Shown here one piece after another: positions 1 through 6,137 of a stretch of DNA of 11,556 bases (position 1 is the first letter of the stretch; each line of letters begins with the position of its first letter). The stretch is from Chloroflexota bacterium (GTDB taxonomy: Bacteria > Chloroflexota > Limnocylindria > Limnocylindrales > CSP1-4), in assembly GCA_005880805.1 (NCBI GenBank), contig VBFZ01000183.1, forward strand, positions 3,263 to 14,818, read 5' to 3'. A model generated the notes under the pieces. The model ran no database searches. It was not told the origin of the DNA and was given only the letters and a program-made list of their open reading frames with translations. Made by a program: the position numbers and the translations under genes.

Positions 1-250
1 CCTTCGTCGGCAGGTTGACGCGGTCGCGGAACTGGAGTGCTCCACCGAAGTCCCAGTCGCGCGTCGCCCGGTCGGCGAAGCACGCGAGGATCGCCTGCTT
101 CGCTACGGGATCCACCCGCCACCCGCCGGGCGCGGCGGAATCCGGACGCGCTGCGCGCAGCGTGCCGGAATCCAGCGCCGCGAGGATGTCGCCTGGTTCG
201 ACCGACCCGGAGGGAGACTCGACCTCGGATACGGCAGCCGGGGGCGTCAT
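1..250 (-). CDS. dapD: Tetrahydrodipicolinate N-succinyltransferase, 5' part only (runs off left edge)
   Basis: First 83 codons of a gene read leftwards off the window. DapD transfers succinyl from succinyl-CoA to tetrahydrodipicolinate, the step after DapB in the succinylase route to diaminopimelate and lysine, in the cytoplasm. Seen: ATG at 250, then a poorly conserved lead of about 22 residues, then LAALDSGTLRAA (compare E. coli DapD IALLDSGALRVAE), GGWRVDPVAKQAIL (compare GQWVTHQWLKKAVL) and FRDRVNLPTK (compare YFDKVPMKF). Only the N-terminal helical domain is present; the left-handed beta-helix catalytic domain lies outside. The start overlaps the dapA stop as ATGA, and AGGTGG lies 4 nt before the ATG inside dapA, so translation is probably coupled. 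The family call rests on the N-terminal domain alone, from remembered family sequence, but position next to dapA and dapB supports it strongly. Confidence 0.85.
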   Translation of the reverse strand, partial: MTPPAAVSEVESPSGSVEPGDILAALDSGTLRAARPDSAAPGGWRVDPVAKQAILACFADRATRDWDFGGALQFRDRVNLPTK

Positions 251-1182
251 GCGACCACCTGCTCGCCGACGTCCGTTCGCTCCGTGCGAACGATCCGCCC
301 GCCCGACAGCTCGACCAGTCCGGCCTGCCGCAGGACGTCCGCGAGCGATTGACGCGCGCTTTCCTCGAGTGGCAGCAGCGGCGGCCGCAGGACGTCGCCG
401 ATGAGGCCGATCATCGACAGGGCCGCTTTGACCGGGACCGGGTTGGGGCCACCGGCGAAGTTGGCGCGGAAGAGCGGCAGCCAGCGATCGTGGATCCGGC
501 GCGCGGTATCCCAGTCGCCGGCTCGTGCGGCCGCACACAGCGCCACCATCTCACCGGGGATCTCGATGAAGTCCGTGCCGGCCTCGCGCAGCACGTAGGA
601 GACGTGCTCGAAGTCGCGCGTCGTCTCCTTGATCCCGACGACGTTGTCGAAGTCGCGGCAGAGCCGCGCGACCGTCTCGGGCGCCACGTCCACGGCCGTC
701 CGGACGGGCACGTTGTAGATCACGATCGGCAGGTCGGGGAACTCGCGTGCGACCGCGCCGTACCAGCGGTAGAGGCCCTCCTGCGTCGGGCGCGAGTAGT
801 ACGGCGTGATCACGAGCGCCGCGTCGGCGCCGAGCTCGGCTGCCCGTCGGGTGGCCGCGATCGTCGCGGCCGTGTCATTCGTGCCCGTGCCGGCGATCAC
901 GGTCACGCGCGAACGCGAGGGCCGCTCGGCGACGGTCTCCACGGTCAGCGCGATGACCCGGTCGCGCTCGGCCTGGGTGAGCGTCGGTGATTCGCCGGTC
1001 GTGCCACACGGGACGAGTCCGTCGATCCCGGCCAGCACCTGCCAGCGAACGAGCTGGCGAAGGCTTGCCTCGTCGAGGCTCCCATCGGCTGCGAAAGGCG
1101 TCACGAGCGCGGTGAACGCGCCGTGGAGCGTGGGACGGCCGGTTCCGTTCGACATGCCGTTCGTGCGATTGATGCGCGTCAT
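247..1182 (-). CDS. dapA: 4-hydroxy-tetrahydrodipicolinate synthase with an internal in-frame gap
   Basis: Condenses pyruvate with aspartate semialdehyde, the first committed step to lysine and diaminopimelate; a cytoplasmic class I aldolase-type TIM barrel. Seen in 311 residues: CGTTGES (59-65), GTGTND (98-103), the PYYSRPTQEGLY motif with the active-site Tyr (127-138), YNVPVRT (156-162), the Schiff-base Lys185 in GIKETT, and NPVPVKAAL near 247-255. The ATG at 1182 is chosen because GGAG lies 8 nt upstream, giving about 17 residues more N-terminus than E. coli DapA; the C-terminus is also about 19 residues longer. Odd: after DFIEIPG (204-210) the protein goes straight to EMVALCAAA. The family normally has about 26 residues here, including the GG-x-GVIS strand and loop near the active site (E. 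coli Gly186 to about Ala211). Activity is therefore doubtful. Lies 67 nt after dapB and overlaps dapD. Confidence 0.92.
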   Translation of the reverse strand: MTRINRTNGMSNGTGRPTLHGAFTALVTPFAADGSLDEASLRQLVRWQVLAGIDGLVPCGTTGESPTLTQAERDRVIALTVETVAERPSRSRVTVIAGTGTNDTAATIAATRRAAELGADAALVITPYYSRPTQEGLYRWYGAVAREFPDLPIVIYNVPVRTAVDVAPETVARLCRDFDNVVGIKETTRDFEHVSYVLREAGTDFIEIPGEMVALCAAARAGDWDTARRIHDRWLPLFRANFAGGPNPVPVKAALSMIGLIGDVLRPPLLPLEESARQSLADVLRQAGLVELSGGRIVRTERTDVGEQVVA

Positions 1183-1249
1183 TGGTAGATCTCCTTCTCC
1201 TGTTGGCCAGCGGTCGGGTGGGTTTGGGTCGATTGATGAACCGATGGCA

Positions 1250-2029
1250 TCAGCCCGCCATCGCCAGCGGACGTTCTGACGGCCGCGCGAGGAGGTCGTC
1301 GACCACGACGTCGAACGAATGGAAGCCGGGTCGGCGTGGTTCGCGCAGGAGCCAGCGCGCCGCCGCGAGAGCGCCCTGCGCGTAGGCCGTTCGATCGCGT
1401 GCCGTCAGGCGCAGCTCGACGGTCTCGCCTGGGGCATCGAAGCCCACGAGGTGCATGCCGGGTGCAGCGCCCGCGCGGACCACCGCGACCTCCAGCTCGT
1501 CGCGCTGGCGAGGCCCCTCGCGGCCCGGATCGGCGAGGCGCGCTTTCGTCGGATGGGCCGCGAGAATCCGGCGCGAGAGGTCCCGTGCCGTCCCGGATGG
1601 GCGGTCGGCTTTCGAGCTGCGGTGCCACTCGACCAGGTAGGGGTCGAAGGCATCGACGGCGCCGAACAGCTCCACCGCACGATCGATCAGCCGGCCGAAC
1701 AGTGCGACCCCGAGGCTGAAGTTGGACGCCGCGACGGCGATGGCAGCGTGATCGAGGAGGGCCGTCTCCACCGCGGGTCGCGCTTCGTCCCACGCGGTCG
1801 TCCCGATGACAAGCGTTCGACAGCCGGCCGCCAGGGCGGCCGCGACGTTGCCCGGGACCTGGTCGCCTCGGGATGCGTCGAAGATCACCTCGGCTTGCCC
1901 CAGCGTTCGGGGATCGTGGTGTCCGTCGGTCGGCCGGCCGAGGACGGTCGGCCGAGGCTCGCCCGTTTCCTCGAGCCCCCGGGCGATCGCCTGGCCGAAG
2001 CCACCGTCACCGAGGATGATCGCGTTCAT
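1250..2029 (-). CDS. dapB: 4-hydroxy-tetrahydrodipicolinate reductase (short, divergent form)
   Basis: NAD(P)H-dependent reductase that makes tetrahydrodipicolinate from the DapA product; cytoplasmic, second step of the branch. The reading frame extends to 2083, but the ATG at 2029 is preferred: AAGGAGG sits 5 nt before it and the Rossmann motif follows at once (GDGGFGQAIA, residues 7-16). This gives 259 residues, slightly short for the family. Seen: IGTTAWDE (75-82, family GTTG), ASNFSLGV (101-108, family xxNFSxGV), and the catalytic signature EWHRSSKADRPSGTA (134-148). The signature keeps the equivalents of E. coli His159 (His136) and Lys163 (Lys140); the second His of the usual HH pair is Arg. 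RAGAAPGMH and the GETVEL region match the C-terminal substrate domain. First gene of dapB-dapA-dapD; a terminator lies 53 nt before its start. Confidence 0.93.
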   Translation of the reverse strand: MNAIILGDGGFGQAIARGLEETGEPRPTVLGRPTDGHHDPRTLGQAEVIFDASRGDQVPGNVAAALAAGCRTLVIGTTAWDEARPAVETALLDHAAIAVAASNFSLGVALFGRLIDRAVELFGAVDAFDPYLVEWHRSSKADRPSGTARDLSRRILAAHPTKARLADPGREGPRQRDELEVAVVRAGAAPGMHLVGFDAPGETVELRLTARDRTAYAQGALAAARWLLREPRRPGFHSFDVVVDDLLARPSERPLAMAG

Positions 2030-2081
2030 GTGGTCCTCCTTGCGGAGGGCCGCCGGGTGGAGGCTCGCCTGCCGGCGAATC

Positions 2082-2114
2082 AAAAAGCCACGGTCACCGA
2101 TCGGTGTCCGCGGC
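2082..2114 (-). terminator. Intrinsic terminator directly before dapB
   Basis: Read on the minus strand: 5' arm GCCGCGGACACC, tetraloop GATC, 3' arm GGTGACCGTGGC, then TTTTTG. The 12-position stem has one G-U pair and one A-A mismatch; its core CACCGATCGGTG is a perfect 12-bp palindrome. The stem and U-tract together fit Rho-independent termination. It would end ppc transcripts, or act as the decision point of an attenuator upstream of dapB. The palindromic core could also be a repressor site, but the T-run at exactly the right edge favours a terminator. Confidence 0.82.
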
Positions 2115-2121
2115 CCCTGGA

Positions 2122-2140
2122 GCCTCCGTTCCCTGGAGGC
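2122..2140 (-). other. Hairpin upstream of the dapB terminator
   Basis: Inverted repeat GCCTCC / GGAGGC with a 7-nt loop, 7 nt before the terminator stem in the minus-strand transcript. The octamer CCCTGGAG occurs twice on the plus strand (2115-2122 and 2131-2138), so GGCCTC in the RNA can pair either with the local GGAGGC or with GGGGCC, which takes in the first three bases of the terminator stem. That gives a possible antiterminator, but a weak one by hand folding. Confidence 0.4.
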
Positions 2141-2165
2141 CCTCTTCGGTCGACTGCGCGCGCCC

Positions 2166-2243
2166 TCAGAGCCCCAGGGCCCGTGCCTCCCGGCAGGGCC
2201 GCCAGAGCTTCTTCTTGCTCTCGACGGTGAGGATCATGCGCAT
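2166..2243 (-). CDS. Candidate 25-residue lysine-rich leader peptide of the dap operon
   Basis: Proposed, not proven. ATG at 2243, TGA at 2166-2168, 25 codons in the same frame as the tail of the ppc reading frame. It begins MRMILTVESKKKLW and contains three consecutive AAG Lys codons (2216-2208). No Shine-Dalgarno is present, but the ATG lies 7 nt after a TATTCT -10, so a leaderless transcript would begin at or near it. Downstream come a hairpin at the Lys codons, a second hairpin, a U-tailed terminator and then dapB, a lysine-biosynthesis gene: the order of elements in leader-peptide attenuation. The tail of the normal PEP carboxylase family does not look like this, which argues that these codons are not ancestral ppc sequence. 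Alternative: simply an unusual ppc C-terminus, with KKK by chance. Confidence 0.4.
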   Translation of the reverse strand: MRMILTVESKKKLWRPCREARALGL

Positions 2244-4961
2244 AGACGGCAGAATATACATTCCACGCCCATCGCGCAACCCCCTTCTTCGGACGAGCTC
2301 CTCTCGTTGGACTTCGGTGCGCGCCGACCGAAGCCGGTGCAGCAGATCGGCCTGGAGGCCGCCGAGCGCCTCGACGTACGGTCGGCGGAGGTCGATCGAT
2401 CGCCGGACCGCAGGGGCTTCTTCGAGCAACGGGTGTCCCGTGACGTGCTGGATAAGCGTGACCGACAGCTCGTGCTCGACCTGGAGCTTCCGCCAGAGGC
2501 GCTGCGAGTCGCTCGCCGCCGCCAGTTCCGCGAAACCCTCCGCCACGCGCAGGTCGGACCGACCGAGGCCCAGCTCCGCCGTATCGACCACGGACGCAAA
2601 GAACGGCCAGCGCCGGTGCAGCTCGCGCAGCTCGGCGAACGCCCCGTCGCCGGTTCGTTCGCGATAGGCGGCCAGCGCCGAGCCGAGCCCGAACCAGCCA
2701 GGCAGATTGATGCGCGACTGCGACCAGGCGAAGACCCATGGGATGGCGCGCAGCGACTCCAGGTCGATCTGCTGCGGTGCCGCGCCCCTCCGGGAGGCCG
2801 GGCGCGAGCCCAGGCGAAGTGCGGAGAGCTCCCGGATCGGTGTGATGTCCTGGAAGAAGGCCGGGAATCCGGCCTCGTCGTAGACGAACGCCCGGTAGGC
2901 GGCACGTGCGTCGCGGGCAAGCTCCTCAAGGATCGGAGCGCCGTGGCTGGCGGCACGCCGGACCGCCTCATCGTGCTCAGGCACTGATGCGAGCAGCGCT
3001 GCGGCACTGATCTGCTCCAGCTCACGACGGGCGATGGCTGGGTCGGCATACCGGGCCGCGATCACCTCGCCCTGCTCGGTCAGCTTGAGACGGCCGTCGA
3101 TCGAGCCCGGCGCCTGCGCGAGGATTGCCCGATTCGCCGGTCCCCCGCCTCTCCCGATGGCACCGCCCCGGCCATGGAAGAGCGTCAGGACGACACCGTG
3201 GCGGCGTGCCGAGTCGACCAGCGCGGACTGGGCCTTGTAGAGCAGCCAGTTCGCCGCGAGGAAGCCCGACTCCTTGTTCGAGTCCGAGTAGCCGAGCATC
3301 ACCTCCTGGTGGTCGCCTCGGGAGCGGAGGTGTCCGCGGTACTCGGGGTCGTCGAGGAGCGTATCGAGGAGGGGGCCCGCGCCCTCGAGTGCGTCCGCCG
3401 ACTCGAGCAGCGGGACGACGTCGAGCTCGGGCGTGGCGGGAACGAAGCCGGGCGTCGCGGAGGCAGGCACCACCTGCGTCGCCGCAAGTCGCGCGAGCTC
3501 GAGGACCCTCCGAACGTCTTCCGGGCCGCGCGTGAAGCTCAGGACGAAGTAGTGGCACGCAGCCGGCCCGAACCGCCGTTGGATGGCTGCCATGGCGCGG
3601 AAGGTCGCGATGACCTCCGCGGCGGTGACGCCGGGAACACCGGGCAGCTCTTCGTCGGGTTGATGCCTTCGACTTCCAGGCTGTGCCGGAACGCCGAGCG
3701 CCTGCTCGGCCGCCGAAAGCGCCTCTGCGTGCTGGCGCACCTCCAGCGACGCGAGGTGGAAGCCGAACGTCTCGAGCTGCCAGCGCAGGTCCTGGAGCTC
3801 CCCCCAGACGATCCGGTCGAGCCGGTCACCGAGCAGCGCCTCCGCGAGCTCGTCCAGCTCCGCGGCGAGCTCGCTCGCCGAGTCATAGCCTCCGGGCGGG
3901 GACCCCACGTCCTCCGCAAGGTGTGCCCGGGTGCGGCGCAGCCGCTCGGCGATGGCGCCCAATCGCTGCCGGTATGGCTCATCGGGAAAACGCCGACGGA
4001 GCCCGGCCATCACGTCACCGAGGTCCTGGCGGTCGGCTTCCAGACGCTCGGCGAGGGCGCGCGCCACGCCCTCAGCCGGCGCGGGAGGGGCGATCGACTG
4101 CATGAGGCGCGTTGCGACCGCCTCGTAGCCGCGCAGGACGTGGTCCGCCTGCGTCCGCATCGTCAGCGTCGTCACCGACGCGGTCACGTTCGGGTTACCA
4201 TCCCGATCGCCGCCGATCCACGTTCCCCAGCGCAGGAACGCCGGGGCGCGCGGCGGCCGGGTACCGGTGGCCCCCTGGTCGAGGCTGCCGGTGATGCGAT
4301 CGAACGCCGAATCCAGGGCCCGGTACAGCGCCGGGACGACCTGGAACAGGGTCTCGTCGAAGAAGACGAGGGCGGTCCGGACCTCGTCCAGTGGCGTCGG
4401 TCCCACCGAGCGCAGGTCCGCGGTCCGCCAGAGGACCGTCAGCTCCTCGCGCAGCCGGCGTCGCAGATCGCGCGCCTCCGGGGCCGTCAGCCGCCGATCG
4501 TCGAGCCGCTCCAGCAGGGTGAGGACCGGGCTGACGGACAGGCGCCGCAGCAGCTCCTCGACCGCCTCGGGGCTTCGGCCGCCCTCGACCAGCCGCTCGA
4601 CCGCTTCGCCGAGTGAATCGCGGATGACGCCATGGTGAGCCCGGCGCTGACGGCTGCGCAGTATGCGCAGACGGTGCCGTTCTTCCGCCAGATTCGCCAG
4701 CTGGAAGAACAGGCCGACGGCGCGGATGAGCCCGCGGGTCGTCTCCGGGTCCAGCTCATCGGCCCCGGGAGGCAGACCCCGGCGAACCGCGTTCAGGCGT
4801 TGCACCAGATCCGGGCCGTCCTGCTCGCCGATGATCTCGTCGAGCAGCCGATCGAGGAAGTCGATCTCCCGCCCCAGGGCGTCCTCGCCGCCGGGCTGCC
4901 CGTGGCCTCCGGAGACGGCCTCCTGTTCGCGCTCGATGGGTGCGACCGCGCCGTCAGTCAT
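2166..4961 (-). CDS. ppc: Phosphoenolpyruvate carboxylase lacking the catalytic His segment and the usual C-terminus
   Basis: Carboxylates PEP to oxaloacetate, feeding aspartate and the TCA cycle; cytoplasmic tetramer. In 931 residues: N-terminal helices with VGLFFQLANLAEERHR (82-97), WIGGDRDGNPNVT (248-260), FHLASLEVRQH (401-411), SFTRGPEDV (475-483), GYSDSNKESG (557-566), the PEP-site loop FHGRGGAIGRGGG (595-607), LTEQGEVIAARYADP (627-641) and SRINLPGWFGLG (749-760). Odd: at LSVSPVLT(148) the sequence jumps to LLERLDD. About 20 residues carrying the TAHPTE motif (E. coli His138, essential for carboxylation) are absent, in frame at 4517/4518. After EELVRR (887-892) the conserved end (L-L-T-x-x-G-I-A-A-G-x-x-N-T-G) is replaced by 39 unrelated residues. 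Probably inactive as a carboxylase if the sequence is right. Start at the 4961 ATG: only a weak AGG-type site precedes it. Confidence 0.93.
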   Translation of the reverse strand: MTDGAVAPIEREQEAVSGGHGQPGGEDALGREIDFLDRLLDEIIGEQDGPDLVQRLNAVRRGLPPGADELDPETTRGLIRAVGLFFQLANLAEERHRLRILRSRQRRAHHGVIRDSLGEAVERLVEGGRSPEAVEELLRRLSVSPVLTLLERLDDRRLTAPEARDLRRRLREELTVLWRTADLRSVGPTPLDEVRTALVFFDETLFQVVPALYRALDSAFDRITGSLDQGATGTRPPRAPAFLRWGTWIGGDRDGNPNVTASVTTLTMRTQADHVLRGYEAVATRLMQSIAPPAPAEGVARALAERLEADRQDLGDVMAGLRRRFPDEPYRQRLGAIAERLRRTRAHLAEDVGSPPGGYDSASELAAELDELAEALLGDRLDRIVWGELQDLRWQLETFGFHLASLEVRQHAEALSAAEQALGVPAQPGSRRHQPDEELPGVPGVTAAEVIATFRAMAAIQRRFGPAACHYFVLSFTRGPEDVRRVLELARLAATQVVPASATPGFVPATPELDVVPLLESADALEGAGPLLDTLLDDPEYRGHLRSRGDHQEVMLGYSDSNKESGFLAANWLLYKAQSALVDSARRHGVVLTLFHGRGGAIGRGGGPANRAILAQAPGSIDGRLKLTEQGEVIAARYADPAIARRELEQISAAALLASVPEHDEAVRRAASHGAPILEELARDARAAYRAFVYDEAGFPAFFQDITPIRELSALRLGSRPASRRGAAPQQIDLESLRAIPWVFAWSQSRINLPGWFGLGSALAAYRERTGDGAFAELRELHRRWPFFASVVDTAELGLGRSDLRVAEGFAELAAASDSQRLWRKLQVEHELSVTLIQHVTGHPLLEEAPAVRRSIDLRRPYVEALGGLQADLLHRLRSARTEVQREELVRRRGLRDGRGMYILPSMRMILTVESKKKLWRPCREARALGL
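2178..2200 (-). other. Strong hairpin inside the proposed leader-peptide frame
   Basis: In the minus-strand RNA, GGCCC-UGCC pairs with GGCA-(C)-GGGCC around a GGGA loop: nine base pairs, eight of them G-C, with one bulged C. It starts 7 nt after the last of three Lys codons (2208-2216), so a ribosome stalled on those codons would sit at its 5' edge. Its position corresponds to the 1:2 pause hairpin of classical attenuators. Folding is by eye. Confidence 0.5.
2251..2279 (-). promoter_or_regulatory. Candidate promoter for the dap leader
   Basis: On the minus strand: TTGCGC (2279-2274), 17-nt spacer, TATTCT (2256-2251). An overlapping TATATT at 2258-2253 is an alternative -10. The 10-nt run AGAATATACA on the plus strand stands out as AT-rich in a very GC-rich region. 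The -10 is 7 nt from the ATG at 2243, so the start site would fall at the ATG. It lies inside the open frame continuing from ppc, past the part that resembles the enzyme family. Confidence 0.45.
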
Positions 4962-5013
4962 GACCCGACCTGCGTTTCACGTTGTGCGCAGCTTCCCGCT
5001 CGGTGGCCAACCG

Positions 5014-5019
5014 TATCCT
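5014..5019 (+). promoter_or_regulatory. Candidate -10 element of a leaderless response regulator
   Basis: TATCCT ends 7 nt before the ATG at 5027, the same spacing as the proposed leader upstream of dapB. No Shine-Dalgarno lies before this ATG. No convincing -35 is seen 16-18 nt upstream. The 65-nt gap to divergent ppc (4962-5026) would also have to hold the ppc promoter, which I cannot recognise. Confidence 0.4.
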
Positions 5020-5026
5020 TACCAGC

Positions 5027-5749
5027 ATGACCCGCCAGCGACCGTTGCGCATCCTCGTCGTCGACGACGATCCGGCGATGGTCGGCGCGATCACCGCCCT
5101 CGTGGGGACCGAGGGTCACCAGGTGATCACGGCCTACGACGGGCGCAGCGCGGTCCGCCGTTTCGAAGACGAGTCGCCCGACCTCGTCCTGCTCGATCTG
5201 GCAATGCCGGCCGCCGACGGGTTCGCCGTCGTGAACGAGCTCCGGGCCGCGGGCTCGCCGCCGATCATCGTGGTGTCGGGCGAGAGCGCCTCCGCGTCGA
5301 AGGTGCGCGCGCTCCAGATGGGCGCCGATGACTACGTGACGAAGCCGTTCGGCAAGGACGAGCTGCTGGCGCGGATCGCCGCGGTGATGCGGCGCGCGAC
5401 GGGCGAGGGGTCCGATCGCCAGAATCGGGGCGCGATCGAGGTCGGACCGCTGGTGATCGACCGGGCTCGCCACGAAGCGCGCGTCCATGGATCCGCGCTC
5501 GACCTCACTCCGATCGAGTACCGGCTGCTCGAGGCGCTCGCGGCGCGCCCTGACGAGGTCGTGCCGCACGACCGGCTGCTGCGCGCTGGCTGGCCAGATG
5601 AGCATGAACCTGACCGCCTGTGGCTGAAGCCCCACCTCGCTCGGCTGCGCGCGAAGGTGTCGGCCCTGGGTGGGCCCGATATCGTGGCCGTTCGCAGCGT
5701 CGGCTACCGCCTGCAGCCCGAAGGGCCGACCGGCCGGGAAGCCAGCTAG
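5027..5749 (+). CDS. OmpR/PhoB-family response regulator, no partner kinase in view
   Basis: Two-domain transcription factor of 240 residues. Receiver domain, residues 7-123: ILVVDDDP with acidic pocket Asp13/Asp14, phospho-acceptor Asp57 in LVLLDLAMP, Ser84 in VVSGES at the switch Ser/Thr position, and Lys106 in DDYVTKPFG. Then a short linker and a winged-helix DNA-binding domain, about 137-231, with LTPIEYRLLEALA, the recognition-helix region LWLKPHLARLRAKV and the wing VRSVGYRL. All key residues are present. The frame opens upstream at 4982 with non-ATG codons, but the ATG at 5027 starts right before the receiver strand and is preferred. Divergent from ppc and convergent with the small Cys-rich gene; its TAG stop lies within the CTAG that also makes that gene's stop. 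Targets unknown; no histidine kinase is encoded here. Confidence 0.93.
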   Translation: MTRQRPLRILVVDDDPAMVGAITALVGTEGHQVITAYDGRSAVRRFEDESPDLVLLDLAMPAADGFAVVNELRAAGSPPIIVVSGESASASKVRALQMGADDYVTKPFGKDELLARIAAVMRRATGEGSDRQNRGAIEVGPLVIDRARHEARVHGSALDLTPIEYRLLEALAARPDEVVPHDRLLRAGWPDEHEPDRLWLKPHLARLRAKVSALGGPDIVAVRSVGYRLQPEGPTGREAS

Positions 5750-5967
5750 AAGGCGATCTCGTCGAAGGTCTGCGCGCGGCCGCTCGCGTCGTGCGGCTGC
5801 TCCGCGCACGCGACCAGGCAGCCACGGGCGTCGCGCCCCGCCAGGGCGCCGAAATGGAACCACTCACGGTCGGCGCCGTTCAGCCTGCAGCCACACGCGT
5901 TGCAGGTGACCGGGCCGGTCCGACCGTCACGGACGGCGAGGACCCGGTAAGTGTCGAAGGCGGCCAT
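5746..5967 (-). CDS. Small Cys-rich protein of unknown function, possible metal binder
   Basis: 73 residues. The frame is open further upstream to 6084, but the ATG at 5967 has AGGAG 7 nt before it, and residues before this point are low-complexity and Arg/Ser-rich. I do not recognise the family. Visible: a first half AFDTYRVLAVRDGRTGPV that looks like beta strands, then TCNACGCRL (Cys22, Cys25, Cys27), FHFG (His38), GCLVACAEQPH (Cys50, Cys54, His59) and an acidic end. The CxxC plus later CxxxC spacing suggests a small zinc-ribbon-like or iron-binding fold; that is inference. No signal peptide or membrane segment. It ends tail to tail with the response regulator, sharing CTAG, so the two transcripts overlap at their 3' ends. 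Coding status is supported by a good ribosome site and the regular Cys pattern. Confidence 0.65.
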   Translation of the reverse strand: MAAFDTYRVLAVRDGRTGPVTCNACGCRLNGADREWFHFGALAGRDARGCLVACAEQPHDASGRAQTFDEIAF

Positions 5968-5977
5968 CGGCTTGCTC

Positions 5978-6013
5978 CTGAAAGGGAGATCGGAACTGAA
6001 ATGGAGATCGGAA
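5978..6013 (-). repeat. Two-copy 18-bp tandem repeat in the leader of the small Cys-rich gene
   Basis: On the minus strand, TTCCGATCTCCATTTCAG is followed immediately by TTCCGATCTCCCTTTCAG: 17 of 18 bases identical, no spacer. The second copy runs into the ribosome-binding site (CAGGAG) of the gene starting at 5967. It could be a paired binding site for a regulator, one helical turn-and-three-quarters apart, or a recent slippage duplication. The stretch 5968-6137 holds no other gene that I can see. Confidence 0.85.
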
Positions 6014-6137
6014 GGAGACTGGCGGCCGGACGCCGAGTCAAGGATCGTGCGGGGACACGACGCTCTTCGGACGAACCGACGCATCGACCGTACCAGCCTG
6101 GAGCGCGAATTTCGGCGCCGAGCCGGTCACAAATCGG

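Noticed and set aside
37..990. Plus-strand open frame across dapD and dapA
   Set aside because: Antisense shadow; DapD and DapA motifs are on the minus strand.
2115..2243. Lysine riboswitch upstream of dapB
   Set aside because: The leader is too short for the large five-helix lysine aptamer, and I see none of its conserved core arrangement.
3174..4616. Long open frame on the plus strand opposite ppc (480 codons)
   Set aside because: Arg/Gly/Ala-rich shadow frame typical of high-GC DNA; the minus strand encodes clear PEPC motifs throughout.
6036..6041. TTGACT as a -35 for the small Cys-rich gene (minus strand)
   Set aside because: A good -35 match, but the hexamer 17 nt downstream is TCTCCT, a poor -10, so I do not call a promoter.
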